Below are positions 1 to 6,596 of a DNA stretch of 11,095 bases, piece after piece. Each line of letters opens with the position of its first letter. The first letter of the stretch is position 1. The notes beneath the pieces are model-generated. The model ran no database searches and had not been told where the DNA came from. It worked only from the letters and a program-made list of their open reading frames with translations. Location: NCBI GenBank assembly GCA_023700885.1, contig JAMPYA010000059.1, forward strand, positions 1-11,095. The letters run 5' to 3'. The translations under genes were made by a program, and so were the position numbers. This DNA is from Flavobacteriaceae bacterium (GTDB taxonomy: Bacteria; Bacteroidota; Bacteroidia; Flavobacteriales; Flavobacteriaceae).

Positions 1-171
1 GAAACGTTTGTTTAGAAGTTAGCAAGTGGATTCGTAATCCTCATTTTTGTTTAATATTTCGGTTAGTTATAGTGTCTTTCCATCACGTTTTAATAAAAGT
101 TCATTTACCCTAAAATTAGCTTTTGTTATGAAATTAACACCCTTAAAATTATATGCAAAACTATTTTAAAT
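1..171. other. Apparently non-coding left edge
   Basis: I see no supported gene here. All three forward frames are closed by stops and have no plausible start; frame 1 ends at 13-15 and frame 2 at 20-22, so the first bases could be the tail of a plus-strand gene entering from the left, but with at most six residues visible this cannot be decided. Reverse-strand ATGs lead to stops within a few codons. The stretch around 27-43 looks faintly like a tRNA T-arm, but no complete tRNA can be built around it. Confidence 0.4.
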
Positions 172-196
172 AAAAAAAGCGCAAATGGCGCGTTTT
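172..196 (-). terminator. Intrinsic terminator of ilvE
   Basis: Read on the minus strand, a GCGC/GCGC stem with a five-base loop (positions 179-191) is followed directly by a run of seven T (172-178). It starts six bases past the ilvE stop codon. An A-run on the upstream side pairs with the T-run and lengthens the stem, with one bulged base. The GC core is short, so strength is uncertain, but position and T-run fit a terminator. Confidence 0.65.
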
Positions 197-201
197 AACT
201 G

Positions 202-1275
202 TTATATTTTAACTTCAAACCTCCAACCATACGGATCTTCCGAACGGTTGTACTGTATATCGGTAACGTATTTCTTTAATTGTTGAGCGTAACTATTTTC
301 TAATTTTGGCAAATCATATTCTATTTCATCATAGGCAAAAGCAATAATCGGACTGATAACGGCAGCCGTTCCGGCTCCAAAAATTTCTTTTAATGTTCCG
401 TCTTGAGCAGCAGCAACTATTTCTTTTACAGTAACTCTACGCTCCTCAACTGGTATTCCTTGATCTTTTGCAATCTGAATTAAACTTTTACGCGTAACGC
501 CATCTAAAATACGGTCAGAAATAGGTGCGGTTAATAAGGTATCATTTACACGGAAAAACACATTCATAGTTCCGGCTTCTTCTAAAAAGCTATGCGTACT
601 CGCATCAGTCCAAATTACTTGTTGATATCCTTTTTCAATAGCTAATTTTGTAGGATAAAATTGCGCACCATAATTTCCGGCAGCTTTTGCATAACCTACT
701 CCACCATCTGCAGCTCTACTAAATTTCTGTGCAATTTCAACTTTTACTTCTCCTTTGTAATAGGGCTTAACCGGAGAACAAATAATCATAAATTTATAAT
801 TATTAGATCTACTCGCTACAACACCTGGTTCGGTTGCCATTACAAACGGACGAATATATAATGAATTACCTTCACCTGGTTTAATCCATTCGTGATCCAT
901 TTTCATCAATGTAATCAATCCATCCATGAAATATTCTTCAGGAAATTCCGGAATTGCTAAACGTTTGGCAGATATATTAATTCGTTTTTGATTTTGATCT
1001 GGGCGGAAAAGAAATACTTTACCATCTTCATCCTTATAAGCTTTCATTCCTTCAAAAACAGCTTGTCCGTAATGAAAAACTTTTGATGATGGCTCCATCA
1101 CCAACGGTTGATAAGGTCTAATTTTAGGAGTTTGCCATTCACCATCAACAAAATCACATTCAAACATATGATCTGTAAAAGTGGAACCAAATACTAAGTT
1201 TTCAAAATCAACCTCTGAAATGCGAGATTTCGCTATTTTTTGTATGTCGATTTTAGTTGATATGTTTGTACTCAT
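202..1275 (-). CDS. ilvE: Branched-chain amino acid aminotransferase
   Basis: This 357-residue cytosolic PLP enzyme catalyses the last step of leucine, isoleucine and valine synthesis (and the first step of their breakdown), exchanging amino groups between branched-chain 2-oxo acids and glutamate. It is a fold-type IV aminotransferase. The N-terminal part carries HYGQAVFEGMKAY (68-80). The PLP lysine is K197 in YAKAAGNYG, matching K159 of the E. coli enzyme. EEAGTMNVFF (232-241) is the glutamate motif of the family, and GTAAVISP (302-309) supplies the phosphate-binding GTA. Length and sequence suggest the longer BCAT form also found in eukaryotes rather than the roughly 309-residue E. coli form. 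The ATG lies about 15-18 bases downstream of the start site predicted from the -7 box at 1297-1304. The gene is monocistronic and divergent from mnmD. No other BCAA genes are in view. Confidence 0.95.
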   Translation of the reverse strand: MSTNISTKIDIQKIAKSRISEVDFENLVFGSTFTDHMFECDFVDGEWQTPKIRPYQPLVMEPSSKVFHYGQAVFEGMKAYKDEDGKVFLFRPDQNQKRINISAKRLAIPEFPEEYFMDGLITLMKMDHEWIKPGEGNSLYIRPFVMATEPGVVASRSNNYKFMIICSPVKPYYKGEVKVEIAQKFSRAADGGVGYAKAAGNYGAQFYPTKLAIEKGYQQVIWTDASTHSFLEEAGTMNVFFRVNDTLLTAPISDRILDGVTRKSLIQIAKDQGIPVEERRVTVKEIVAAAQDGTLKEIFGAGTAAVISPIIAFAYDEIEYDLPKLENSYAQQLKKYVTDIQYNRSEDPYGWRFEVKI

Positions 1276-1296
1276 AAGTATAGTTTAATTGTGGCG

Positions 1297-1304
1297 CAAA
1301 TATA
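1297..1304 (-). promoter_or_regulatory. ilvE promoter, Bacteroidota -7 box
   Basis: On the minus strand this reads TATATTTG, an exact match to the Bacteroidota -7 consensus TAnnTTTG. It lies 21 bases upstream of the ilvE ATG, giving a leader of about 15-18 nt. I see no TTG -33 element at the usual 19-21 nt spacing, so the upstream half is weak. Confidence 0.6.
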
Positions 1305-1446
1305 CAAAAAGAAATCGTTTTCGTGCCTTATATTTATAAACTAAAATACACAATATTAAGTAGTTATAAAATCTATTCATTATTGTTCAAAAAGCTAAGA
1401 ATGTGGTAATTACAAAAAAATAAATTTATATTTTTAACAATTTAGC

Positions 1447-2127
1447 ATGAAATTAATTAAGAATATCATAAAAACATCAGACGGTTCTACAACCATATTT
1501 TTACCTGAAATTCAGGAAACTTATCATTCCAGACACGGAGCCATACAAGAAGCTAATCATGTTTTTATAAAAACAGGTTTAAAATATATTATTGATAATC
1601 AACAAAAAAAATCCTTAAATATTTTAGAAATTGGTTTTGGAACCGGGTTAAATTGCTTTATGACTTTGCTGGAAAATGAAAAATTAAATATCAAAATAGA
1701 TTACATTGGTATGGAAGCTTTTCCAATAACTACTGAGGAAGTGCTGCAATTAAATTATGTAAAAGAGTTAAAAGCTCCTAAATTTAAGCGCATTTTTAAA
1801 GAAATACATCAACTATCTTGGAATCAAAAGCATGATTTATCATCTGTGTTTTCACTGACTAAACGATTAGAAAAATTTGAAAATCTTACAGATGCAAACC
1901 AATATGACATCATTTATTTTGATGCTTTTGGTGCAAGAGTGCAACCAGAACTTTGGACAGAAATCATTTTTGATAAAATGTTTAATGCTTTGAAAAAAAA
2001 CGGAATTTTGGTAACTTACGCTGCAAAAGGAAGTGTACGAAGAGCGATGCAAGCTGCTGGTTTTCAAACAGAACGATTACCGGGACCTCCCGGAAAAAGA
2101 GAGATGTTAAGAGCTACTAAACTTTAA
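1447..2127 (+). CDS. mnmD: tRNA (mnm5s2U34)-methyltransferase MnmD (MnmC N-domain type)
   Basis: The 226-residue product is a SAM-dependent methyltransferase of the MnmC_N (DUF752) family, which makes the last methyl transfer forming 5-methylaminomethyl-2-thiouridine at tRNA wobble position 34. SAM motif I is ILEIGFGTGLN (59-69). YFDAF (157-161) gives the acidic residue D159, equivalent to the catalytic-site aspartate of E. coli MnmC, and GPPGKREMLRA (213-223) is the family's C-terminal signature. E. coli MnmC is a two-domain protein with an FAD oxidoreductase domain; here only the methyltransferase is present, as in other stand-alone MnmD proteins, so its substrate would be nm5U made through another branch. 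A 5-of-6 match to the -7 box (TATATTTT, 1427-1434) lies 12 bases before the ATG. It is followed after 10 nt by a small membrane-protein gene. Confidence 0.9.
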   Translation: MKLIKNIIKTSDGSTTIFLPEIQETYHSRHGAIQEANHVFIKTGLKYIIDNQQKKSLNILEIGFGTGLNCFMTLLENEKLNIKIDYIGMEAFPITTEEVLQLNYVKELKAPKFKRIFKEIHQLSWNQKHDLSSVFSLTKRLEKFENLTDANQYDIIYFDAFGARVQPELWTEIIFDKMFNALKKNGILVTYAAKGSVRRAMQAAGFQTERLPGPPGKREMLRATKL

Positions 2128-2137
2128 TTATATACTT

Positions 2138-2278
2138 ATGGAATTCAGTCGATTTAAAAAGAAAAGAACACCCAATTTCAAGCGATTTGTTATTTTACTA
2201 TTAACATTGTTATTGGTAATTTTACTTTGGAAAAATGCAGACACTTTGTTGAAAGGACTTTTTAGCACCTCACCTTAA
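2138..2278 (+). CDS. Small single-span membrane protein, unknown function
   Basis: This 46-residue frame starts at an ATG 10 nt after the mnmD stop. The N-terminus is strongly basic (FKKKRTPNFKRF, residues 6-17), followed by one clear hydrophobic helix (VILLLTLLLVILLW, 18-31) and a short tail ending LFSTSP. The arrangement predicts a basic end in the cytoplasm and a C-terminus of about 15 residues in the periplasm. The last nine bases (2270-2278) overlap the 3' end of the glycosyltransferase gene on the other strand. Spacing suggests cotranscription with mnmD. I do not recognise a family. The clean charge and hydrophobicity pattern and the operon position favour a real gene, but chance cannot be ruled out at this length. 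Confidence 0.6.
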   Translation: MEFSRFKKKRTPNFKRFVILLLTLLLVILLWKNADTLLKGLFSTSP

Positions 2279-3409
2279 AAAACGTCTTCCTTTCCAAACA
2301 TATCCTTTCTTTAAAGATAAAAAACCAACAATTACAGTGTAAAAAGGATATATAAAACTGAATATCAGGTACTTTTTTACGGATATTCTTGTTTGATAAA
2401 ATTGTGAAATCGCTAATATTAAGCTGTAATCTATTCCGATTTTTAAGATCCAAAATAAAAGGATTTCAGCAAGAGAAATCCACTTTAAGAAAAGAAATAG
2501 AAAGGATAAAAACAACCAAAGATTCATACTTAAAACAATAATTCCGACTAATTTTCCCGAATTATTTTCGTAAGCAGTTGTTTTAGAAGCCCACCGAATT
2601 CGCTGATTGATGAATTCTTTTATTGTTTTTTGTGGTTCTGTTTGAACAATGGCATCAATACTTTTAAGGTATTTTACGCTTGATGGATTTCGCTTCAAAA
2701 ACTTTTCCATCAAGAAAATATCATCACCACTGGCAATAGTTGTATTTCCTTCAAATCCACCAACTTCATTAAAAACAGCTTTGCTATAACACAAATTGGC
2801 ACCATTGCATAAAAATGGGAATCCGATTCCAAATCCGCCCTGCGTTGCGCCCATCAAACTTAAAAAATCGATTTGCTGAAATTCTTGCAGCCATGATTTA
2901 TTTGTAGTAAATATTACTGGTGAAACCACCATATCACAAGTAGTTGAATCAATAAATTCATCAATAGTTTTTAACCATAAATTTGGAACAATACAATCAG
3001 CATCCGTTGTGATAATCCAATCATATTGTGCTATTTTCAATGCTTTATCAATCGCTTCTTTTTTGGGTGATATTGCTTTTAAATCATTATGAAGTAACCT
3101 AATTTGCATTGTTGGATGATGTAAAATAAAGTTTTCAACTAATAAAACAGAAGCGTCTTTTGAAGCATCATTTACCAATATGATCTCAAATTTTTCACTT
3201 GAGTATTGTAAGTTTTTAAAACTTTCTAATAAAGCTCCTAAACAATCAAACTCATTTCTAAAAGGTACAATGATGGAAAAAGATTTTTGCTGATTTACAT
3301 TAAATCCTTTAAATACTTTTAGTTTATTAATCCCAACGGTTAATAAGAGAATTAATATCAGATAAAACACACTGATTACACAAGTAACAAAAAATACCAC
3401 TTCATTCAT
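2270..3409 (-). CDS. Membrane-anchored family 2 glycosyltransferase
   Basis: The 379-residue GT-A fold glycosyltransferase has an N-terminal membrane helix (about 4-27), a cytoplasmic catalytic domain and two or three C-terminal helices (about 286-366). SFSIIVPFRNE (43-53) and IILVNDASKD (76-85) form the nucleotide-sugar site; DADC (136-139) holds the metal-binding DxD aspartates; SGDD (228-231) and QRIRW (269-273) match the ED and Q/RxxRW motifs of processive or membrane GT2 enzymes. It would transfer a sugar from a nucleotide donor to a lipid or polysaccharide acceptor at the inner membrane; neither donor nor acceptor can be read from the sequence. The start overlaps the stop of the upstream flippase-like gene by 8 nt, so the two are cotranscribed and probably translationally coupled. 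An in-frame ATG one codon later (3403-3405) is an equally possible start. Confidence 0.85.
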   Translation of the reverse strand: MNEVVFFVTCVISVFYLILILLLTVGINKLKVFKGFNVNQQKSFSIIVPFRNEFDCLGALLESFKNLQYSSEKFEIILVNDASKDASVLLVENFILHHPTMQIRLLHNDLKAISPKKEAIDKALKIAQYDWIITTDADCIVPNLWLKTIDEFIDSTTCDMVVSPVIFTTNKSWLQEFQQIDFLSLMGATQGGFGIGFPFLCNGANLCYSKAVFNEVGGFEGNTTIASGDDIFLMEKFLKRNPSSVKYLKSIDAIVQTEPQKTIKEFINQRIRWASKTTAYENNSGKLVGIIVLSMNLWLFLSFLFLFLKWISLAEILLFWILKIGIDYSLILAISQFYQTRISVKKYLIFSFIYPFYTVIVGFLSLKKGYVWKGRRFLR

Positions 3410-4346
3410 TTGCTATAATTTGAGCACTCGGAAAAGTTAATACAAAATAACTACCCAAAACGGCTGGAAGTGCAAAATTAAATATCCACATCCATAATGA
3501 AGCTAACAAAATAGCTTCCCCATGAAATCCTAAAACACTTAAAAGCAATACCGCCATCGAACCTTTAATGACCCAATCAAAAAGTGCCAATGTAGGAATA
3601 ATTGATGCTAATAAATATAGGCTAAATATAGCTGAAATGGTCTGTAAATAATCTAATTCAGGTTTAAAAATATAAAGCAACAATAAGAATTGATGGGAAA
3701 ATATGAAGTATCTCAAAAACGCAATTCCAAAATTTTGAAGATGCGTATTTAAAGAAACAATTTTAAAAAAGTTATATTTCTTAGTAACTATTGAAAATAA
3801 TAGTATCATTAAAATTCCCAGTAAACCATAAAAAACAATCCATTTATTGGTAAACAAAGAAGAAAAATCAAAAATTTCAACTATTGAATATTGGTAAAAA
3901 TACAAGCCTAAAATTCCAAAAATAAAAGTCACCAATAGCTGACTTAAATTTCCTAAAAAATTTAAACCAATTATTTTTTTGAATAAACTACGCTCATAAT
4001 ACATTGTTTTCATTCCAAAATCTCCCGATTTGAATGGGGTAAATAAAGCAACTGTATGAGCGCTTAGACTTTGAATTAAGGAATCAAAAAAGGAAATCGG
4101 TTTGAAAGTTGAAACTAATAGTTTCCATTTATATATTTCTAACAGCCAATTTAACGAAGACATTAACAACATCATAAAAACAAAAAAAACGAACCAATAG
4201 ATTGAAATGACAGGAAATGTAAATTGATTTTCAGCAAGTTTAAATATATTTATCTTAGCATAAATCACATAAAATGCAGCAAAAACAATTCCTATTTTAA
4301 GCGGCAAGAAAAAACGTTTCCAATATTTTTTAAACAATTCGTACAT
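3402..4346 (-). CDS. Flippase-like integral membrane protein (LPG synthase TM / UPF0104 family)
   Basis: The 314-residue polytopic protein has roughly seven or eight hydrophobic segments (about 14-34, 45-68, 128-155, 167-187, 208-226, 236-257, 262-281, 283-306). It resembles the transmembrane domain of lysylphosphatidylglycerol synthases, a family also called UPF0104 or AglD-like. LLEIYKWKLLV (68-78) and AHTVALFTPFKSGDFG (96-111) sit where the family has its W-x-L and P-x-R-x-GE regions; the latter is only partly conserved here. The soluble aminoacyl-transferase domain of MprF is absent, so lysyl-PG synthesis is unlikely. Members without it are thought to act in lipid or glycolipid handling. 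The downstream glycosyltransferase overlaps by 8 nt, suggesting joint work on a lipid-linked sugar. The first gene of the operon, it has a promoter so close that the transcript may be almost leaderless. Confidence 0.75.
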   Translation of the reverse strand: MYELFKKYWKRFFLPLKIGIVFAAFYVIYAKINIFKLAENQFTFPVISIYWFVFFVFMMLLMSSLNWLLEIYKWKLLVSTFKPISFFDSLIQSLSAHTVALFTPFKSGDFGMKTMYYERSLFKKIIGLNFLGNLSQLLVTFIFGILGLYFYQYSIVEIFDFSSLFTNKWIVFYGLLGILMILLFSIVTKKYNFFKIVSLNTHLQNFGIAFLRYFIFSHQFLLLLYIFKPELDYLQTISAIFSLYLLASIIPTLALFDWVIKGSMAVLLLSVLGFHGEAILLASLWMWIFNFALPAVLGSYFVLTFPSAQIIANE

Positions 4347-4353
4347 TTAGGTA

Positions 4354-4383
4354 CAAATAAACGCATTAGGAATATATTTGCAA
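4354..4383 (-). promoter_or_regulatory. Promoter of the flippase-like/glycosyltransferase operon
   Basis: On the minus strand, a TTG (-33, plus-strand 4381-4383, within TTTTTTG) is followed after exactly 19 nt by TTTATTTG (4354-4361), one mismatch from TAnnTTTG. The element ends only 7 bases before the ATG at 4346, so transcription would start a few bases from the start codon or at it. It overlaps the ruvC -7 box on the opposite strand. Confidence 0.5.
4373..4380 (+). promoter_or_regulatory. ruvC-hemW promoter, Bacteroidota -7 box
   Basis: TATATTTG is an exact match to TAnnTTTG, 14 bases before the ruvC ATG, giving a leader of about 8-10 nt. No TTG is seen 19-21 nt upstream. The box lies inside the spacer of the divergent promoter, so RNA polymerase could probably not occupy both at once. 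Confidence 0.55.
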
Positions 4384-4394
4384 AAAATAGTTTC

Positions 4395-4949
4395 ATGAAG
4401 TCAGAACGCATTATTTTAGGAATTGACCCCGGAACCAGCATTATGGGCTTTGGCATCATCAAAGTTGTTGGCAATTCTATGGAATTAGTGGTGCTGACGG
4501 AGTTGATGCTCAGTAAAACAGACGACCATTATCTCAAACTAAAATATATTTTTGAAAGAATAGTTCAGTTAATAGACACTTATCATCCGGATGAAATTGC
4601 TATTGAAGCTCCTTTTTTTGGAAAGAATGTACAATCGATGTTAAAATTGGGTCGCGCTCAAGGCGTTGCGATGGCAGCTGGTTTATCGCGCCAAATTCCA
4701 ATAGTTGAATATTCTCCTAAAAAAATAAAAATGTCAATTACTGGTAACGGAAACGCCAGTAAAGAACAGGTAGCCAAAATGTTGCAACAATTATTAAAAT
4801 TAAAAGAACTTCCCATACATTTAGATGCTACAGACGGATTAGCAGCCGCGGTTTGTCATTTTTATAATTCGGGAAAAGTGACTTCCGATAAAAATTATAC
4901 CGGCTGGAAAGCTTTTATAACTCAAAATCCCGAAAAATTATCTAAATAA
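4395..4949 (+). CDS. ruvC: Holliday junction endodeoxyribonuclease RuvC
   Basis: With the start at 4395 the product is 184 residues, the usual RuvC size. It resolves Holliday junctions by paired symmetrical cuts in the RuvABC recombination-repair complex. All four metal-binding acids are visible: D11 in GIDPGTS, E71 in IAIEAPFFGKN, and D144 and D147 in HLDATDGLAAAVCH, corresponding to D7, E66, D138 and D141 of E. coli. RAQGVAMAA (87-95) is the other signature region. The reading frame stays open upstream to an ATG at 4224, but that extension lies antisense to the flippase-like gene, upstream of the -7 box, and its residues do not look like RuvC, so I reject it. ruvA and ruvB are not in the window. 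hemW starts 10 nt after the stop. Confidence 0.95.
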   Translation: MKSERIILGIDPGTSIMGFGIIKVVGNSMELVVLTELMLSKTDDHYLKLKYIFERIVQLIDTYHPDEIAIEAPFFGKNVQSMLKLGRAQGVAMAAGLSRQIPIVEYSPKKIKMSITGNGNASKEQVAKMLQQLLKLKELPIHLDATDGLAAAVCHFYNSGKVTSDKNYTGWKAFITQNPEKLSK

Positions 4950-4959
4950 AACATATAAT

Positions 4960-6087
4960 TTGGCCGGCATATACCTCCATATCCCTTTTTGCAAACAAGC
5001 ATGTTTTTATTGTGACTTTCATTTTTCAGTTTCTTTAAAAAACAAAGAAGCCTTGTTAAAATCACTGGAAACAGAATTGATTTTACGTAAAGATTATTTG
5101 CAAAACAGTCCCATTGAAACCATTTATTTTGGCGGCGGAACGCCTTCTTTATTAACTGCTGATGAAATTTTGCGATTATTTGAGGTGGTTTCTAAAAACT
5201 ACCATCTCAATACAGAAATTGAATTCACCTTAGAGGCCAATCCAGATGATTTAACAGCTCAAAAAGTAAAAGAACTCTCTAAAACTCCTATTAACAGATT
5301 CAGTATCGGAATTCAATCTTTTTTTGAGGATGATTTAAAATTTATGAATCGGGTTCATACAGCTTCAGAAGCAGATTCATCCGTAAAAAGAGTACAAGAT
5401 GCTGGATTTGATAATATTACCATCGATCTTATTTACGGAATCCCGAAGATGAGCGCCGAAAAATGGAAAGCAAATCTACATCAATCATTTGATTTAAAAG
5501 TACCGAATCTTTCCTGTTATGCCTTAACCGTTGAAGAAAAAACCGCTTTACATCACTTTATAAAAACCAACAAATATCCGACTGTTTCAGATGAATTGGC
5601 TTATAAACATTTCCAAATTTTAGTTGATCAAACGGCTCAACACAATTTTATTCAATATGAACTTTCTAATTTTGGGAAAGAGGGCTACTTTTCAAAACAC
5701 AATATATCGTATTGGATGGGTAAATCATATTTAGGAATTGGTCCTTCAGCACATTCTTATAACGGTTATAGCAGAAGTTGGAATATTGCCAACAACCCAA
5801 AATACATAAAATCATTGACTCTAAATGAGCTTCCAATAACAACAGAAATACTTACTAAAACCAATCTATTTAATGAATATTTAATGACCGGTTTGCGCAC
5901 TATTTTTGGAGTTTCAGTTTTGGTTGTTGAAAACCGATTTGGATTAGAATTTAAAAATCATTTGTTAAAACAAGTAGAAAAACATCAGCAATTACAACAT
6001 GCTGAAATAAAAGACCACACCATTTACATCACTTTAAAAGGTCGTTTTTTAACCGATACCATTTTAGCTGATTTATTTTTCGAATAG
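4960..6087 (+). CDS. hemW: Radical SAM haem chaperone HemW
   Basis: The 375-residue radical SAM protein matches HemW (formerly taken for an oxygen-independent coproporphyrinogen oxidase), which binds haem and passes it to respiratory proteins. The [4Fe-4S] motif CKQACFYC has C11, C15 and C18. GGGTPS (58-63) binds SAM, and LEANPDD (91-97), GIQSF (117-121), YELSNF (233-238) and GIGPSAHSY (259-267) are family motifs. True HemN carries about 50 extra N-terminal residues ahead of the cluster; this protein starts 10 residues before it, which favours HemW. The start is a TTG: no in-frame ATG exists before residue 129, and MAGIYLHIPFC is the expected N-terminus. It lies 10 nt after ruvC, so they share a promoter. 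The gene ends at the edge of the inverted repeat at 6087-6108. Confidence 0.9.
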   Translation: MAGIYLHIPFCKQACFYCDFHFSVSLKNKEALLKSLETELILRKDYLQNSPIETIYFGGGTPSLLTADEILRLFEVVSKNYHLNTEIEFTLEANPDDLTAQKVKELSKTPINRFSIGIQSFFEDDLKFMNRVHTASEADSSVKRVQDAGFDNITIDLIYGIPKMSAEKWKANLHQSFDLKVPNLSCYALTVEEKTALHHFIKTNKYPTVSDELAYKHFQILVDQTAQHNFIQYELSNFGKEGYFSKHNISYWMGKSYLGIGPSAHSYNGYSRSWNIANNPKYIKSLTLNELPITTEILTKTNLFNEYLMTGLRTIFGVSVLVVENRFGLEFKNHLLKQVEKHQQLQHAEIKDHTIYITLKGRFLTDTILADLFFE

Positions 6088-6108
6088 TTTGTAACTCAGG
6101 TTACAAAC
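6087..6108. promoter_or_regulatory. Inverted repeat upstream of osmC, candidate Crp/Fnr operator
   Basis: Two perfect 9-bp arms, GTTTGTAAC and GTTACAAAC, flank TCAG. The shape TGTAA-N6-TTACA (or TAAC-N4-GTTA) resembles Crp/Fnr-family operators (TGTGA-N6-TCACA, TTGAT-N4-ATCAA). Its centre (6097.5) is 36.5 bp before the last base of the osmC -7 box, near -41 to -42 from the predicted start, a typical activator position. A Crp/Fnr protein is encoded just downstream. No T-run follows, so it is unlikely to be a hemW terminator, though the RNA would fold. Confidence 0.55.
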
Positions 6109-6126
6109 CCCTCATTATCTTATTGT

Positions 6127-6134
6127 TAATTTTG
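6127..6134 (+). promoter_or_regulatory. osmC promoter, Bacteroidota -7 box
   Basis: TAATTTTG matches TAnnTTTG exactly and gives a leader of roughly 18-20 nt before the ATG at 6158. The expected -33 position falls at the right edge of the inverted repeat and holds no TTG, which fits a promoter that depends on an activator. Confidence 0.55.
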
Positions 6135-6157
6135 CACCATTCAAATAAATTAAACCA

Positions 6158-6520
6158 ATGGAAATAATAATCACTTTTGATAAGACCGGAAAAATCGTTC
6201 CTAAAATAAATGGGAATGAAATAACCATGAATGAATCGCCTTATTTAATTTTTTTGGCGACTGCCGGAATGTGTTCTGCAGTTTATGTTAGGGCATTTTT
6301 AAATCAACGCGATATGTCTTTAGAAGGAGTTTCTTTAACACAGAAAATGAACTACAATCAACAAAACAATATGGTAGAAGGTATAAATATCTTGGTAAAT
6401 TTACCCAATAGTTTTCCTTCAAAATATGTGAGTGCCATAAAGCATGTAGTGAGTCAATGTCCGGTTAAAAAGCACTTGGAAACACCTCCAACAATGGAGG
6501 TAATTACCAATTTAGATTAA
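6158..6520 (+). CDS. OsmC/Ohr family protein
   Basis: The 120-residue protein reads as a compact OsmC-family member, a group of thiol-dependent enzymes that reduce organic and inorganic hydroperoxides in the cytoplasm. The two expected cysteines are present: C39 in TAGMCSAVYV at the start of the central helix, and C101 in SQCPVKKHLE. SPYLIFLATAGMC (27-39) matches the family's 'SP..LL.A..G.C' segment, and RDMSLEGVSL (51-60) the following strand region. It is somewhat shorter than classical OsmC and Ohr (about 140 residues) and closer to the YhfA-like branch, so the physiological substrate is uncertain and I give no symbol. It has its own promoter and a strong terminator. The dyad upstream and the adjacent Crp/Fnr gene suggest control by redox or respiratory state. 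Confidence 0.8.
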   Translation: MEIIITFDKTGKIVPKINGNEITMNESPYLIFLATAGMCSAVYVRAFLNQRDMSLEGVSLTQKMNYNQQNNMVEGINILVNLPNSFPSKYVSAIKHVVSQCPVKKHLETPPTMEVITNLD

Positions 6521-6570
6521 TTATTTTATAATTAATAGAGTTAACAATTTTCTAATTTTAAGTAGGAAGG

Positions 6571-6596
6571 CCAGTCTAAATAGACTGGTTTTTTTT
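6571..6596 (+). terminator. Intrinsic terminator after osmC
   Basis: CCAGTCTA and TAGACTGG form a perfect stem around AA (effectively a 7-bp stem with a 4-nt loop), followed at once by eight T. It ends osmC transcription 50 bases after the stop. The T-run overlaps the last two bases of the convergent crp/fnr-type gene. On the minus strand no T-run follows, so it appears to act in one direction only. Confidence 0.9.

Noticed and set aside
24..43. Possible tRNA T-arm near the left edge
   Set aside because: The loop lacks the invariant A58 equivalent, the stem has a mismatch, and no anticodon or acceptor arm can be placed on either strand.
661..861. Plus-strand open frame opposite ilvE
   Set aside because: Fully antisense to a convincing ilvE; composition reads as complement of the sense codons.
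4224..4394. N-terminal extension of ruvC from an upstream in-frame ATG
   Set aside because: It runs antisense through the start of the flippase-like gene, lies upstream of the ruvC -7 box, and does not resemble RuvC; the 184-residue product from 4395 has the normal family length.
6087..6108. Reading the hemW-osmC inverted repeat as a hemW terminator
   Set aside because: No T-run follows the second arm, and the spacing to the osmC -7 box fits an operator better, though both roles could coexist.
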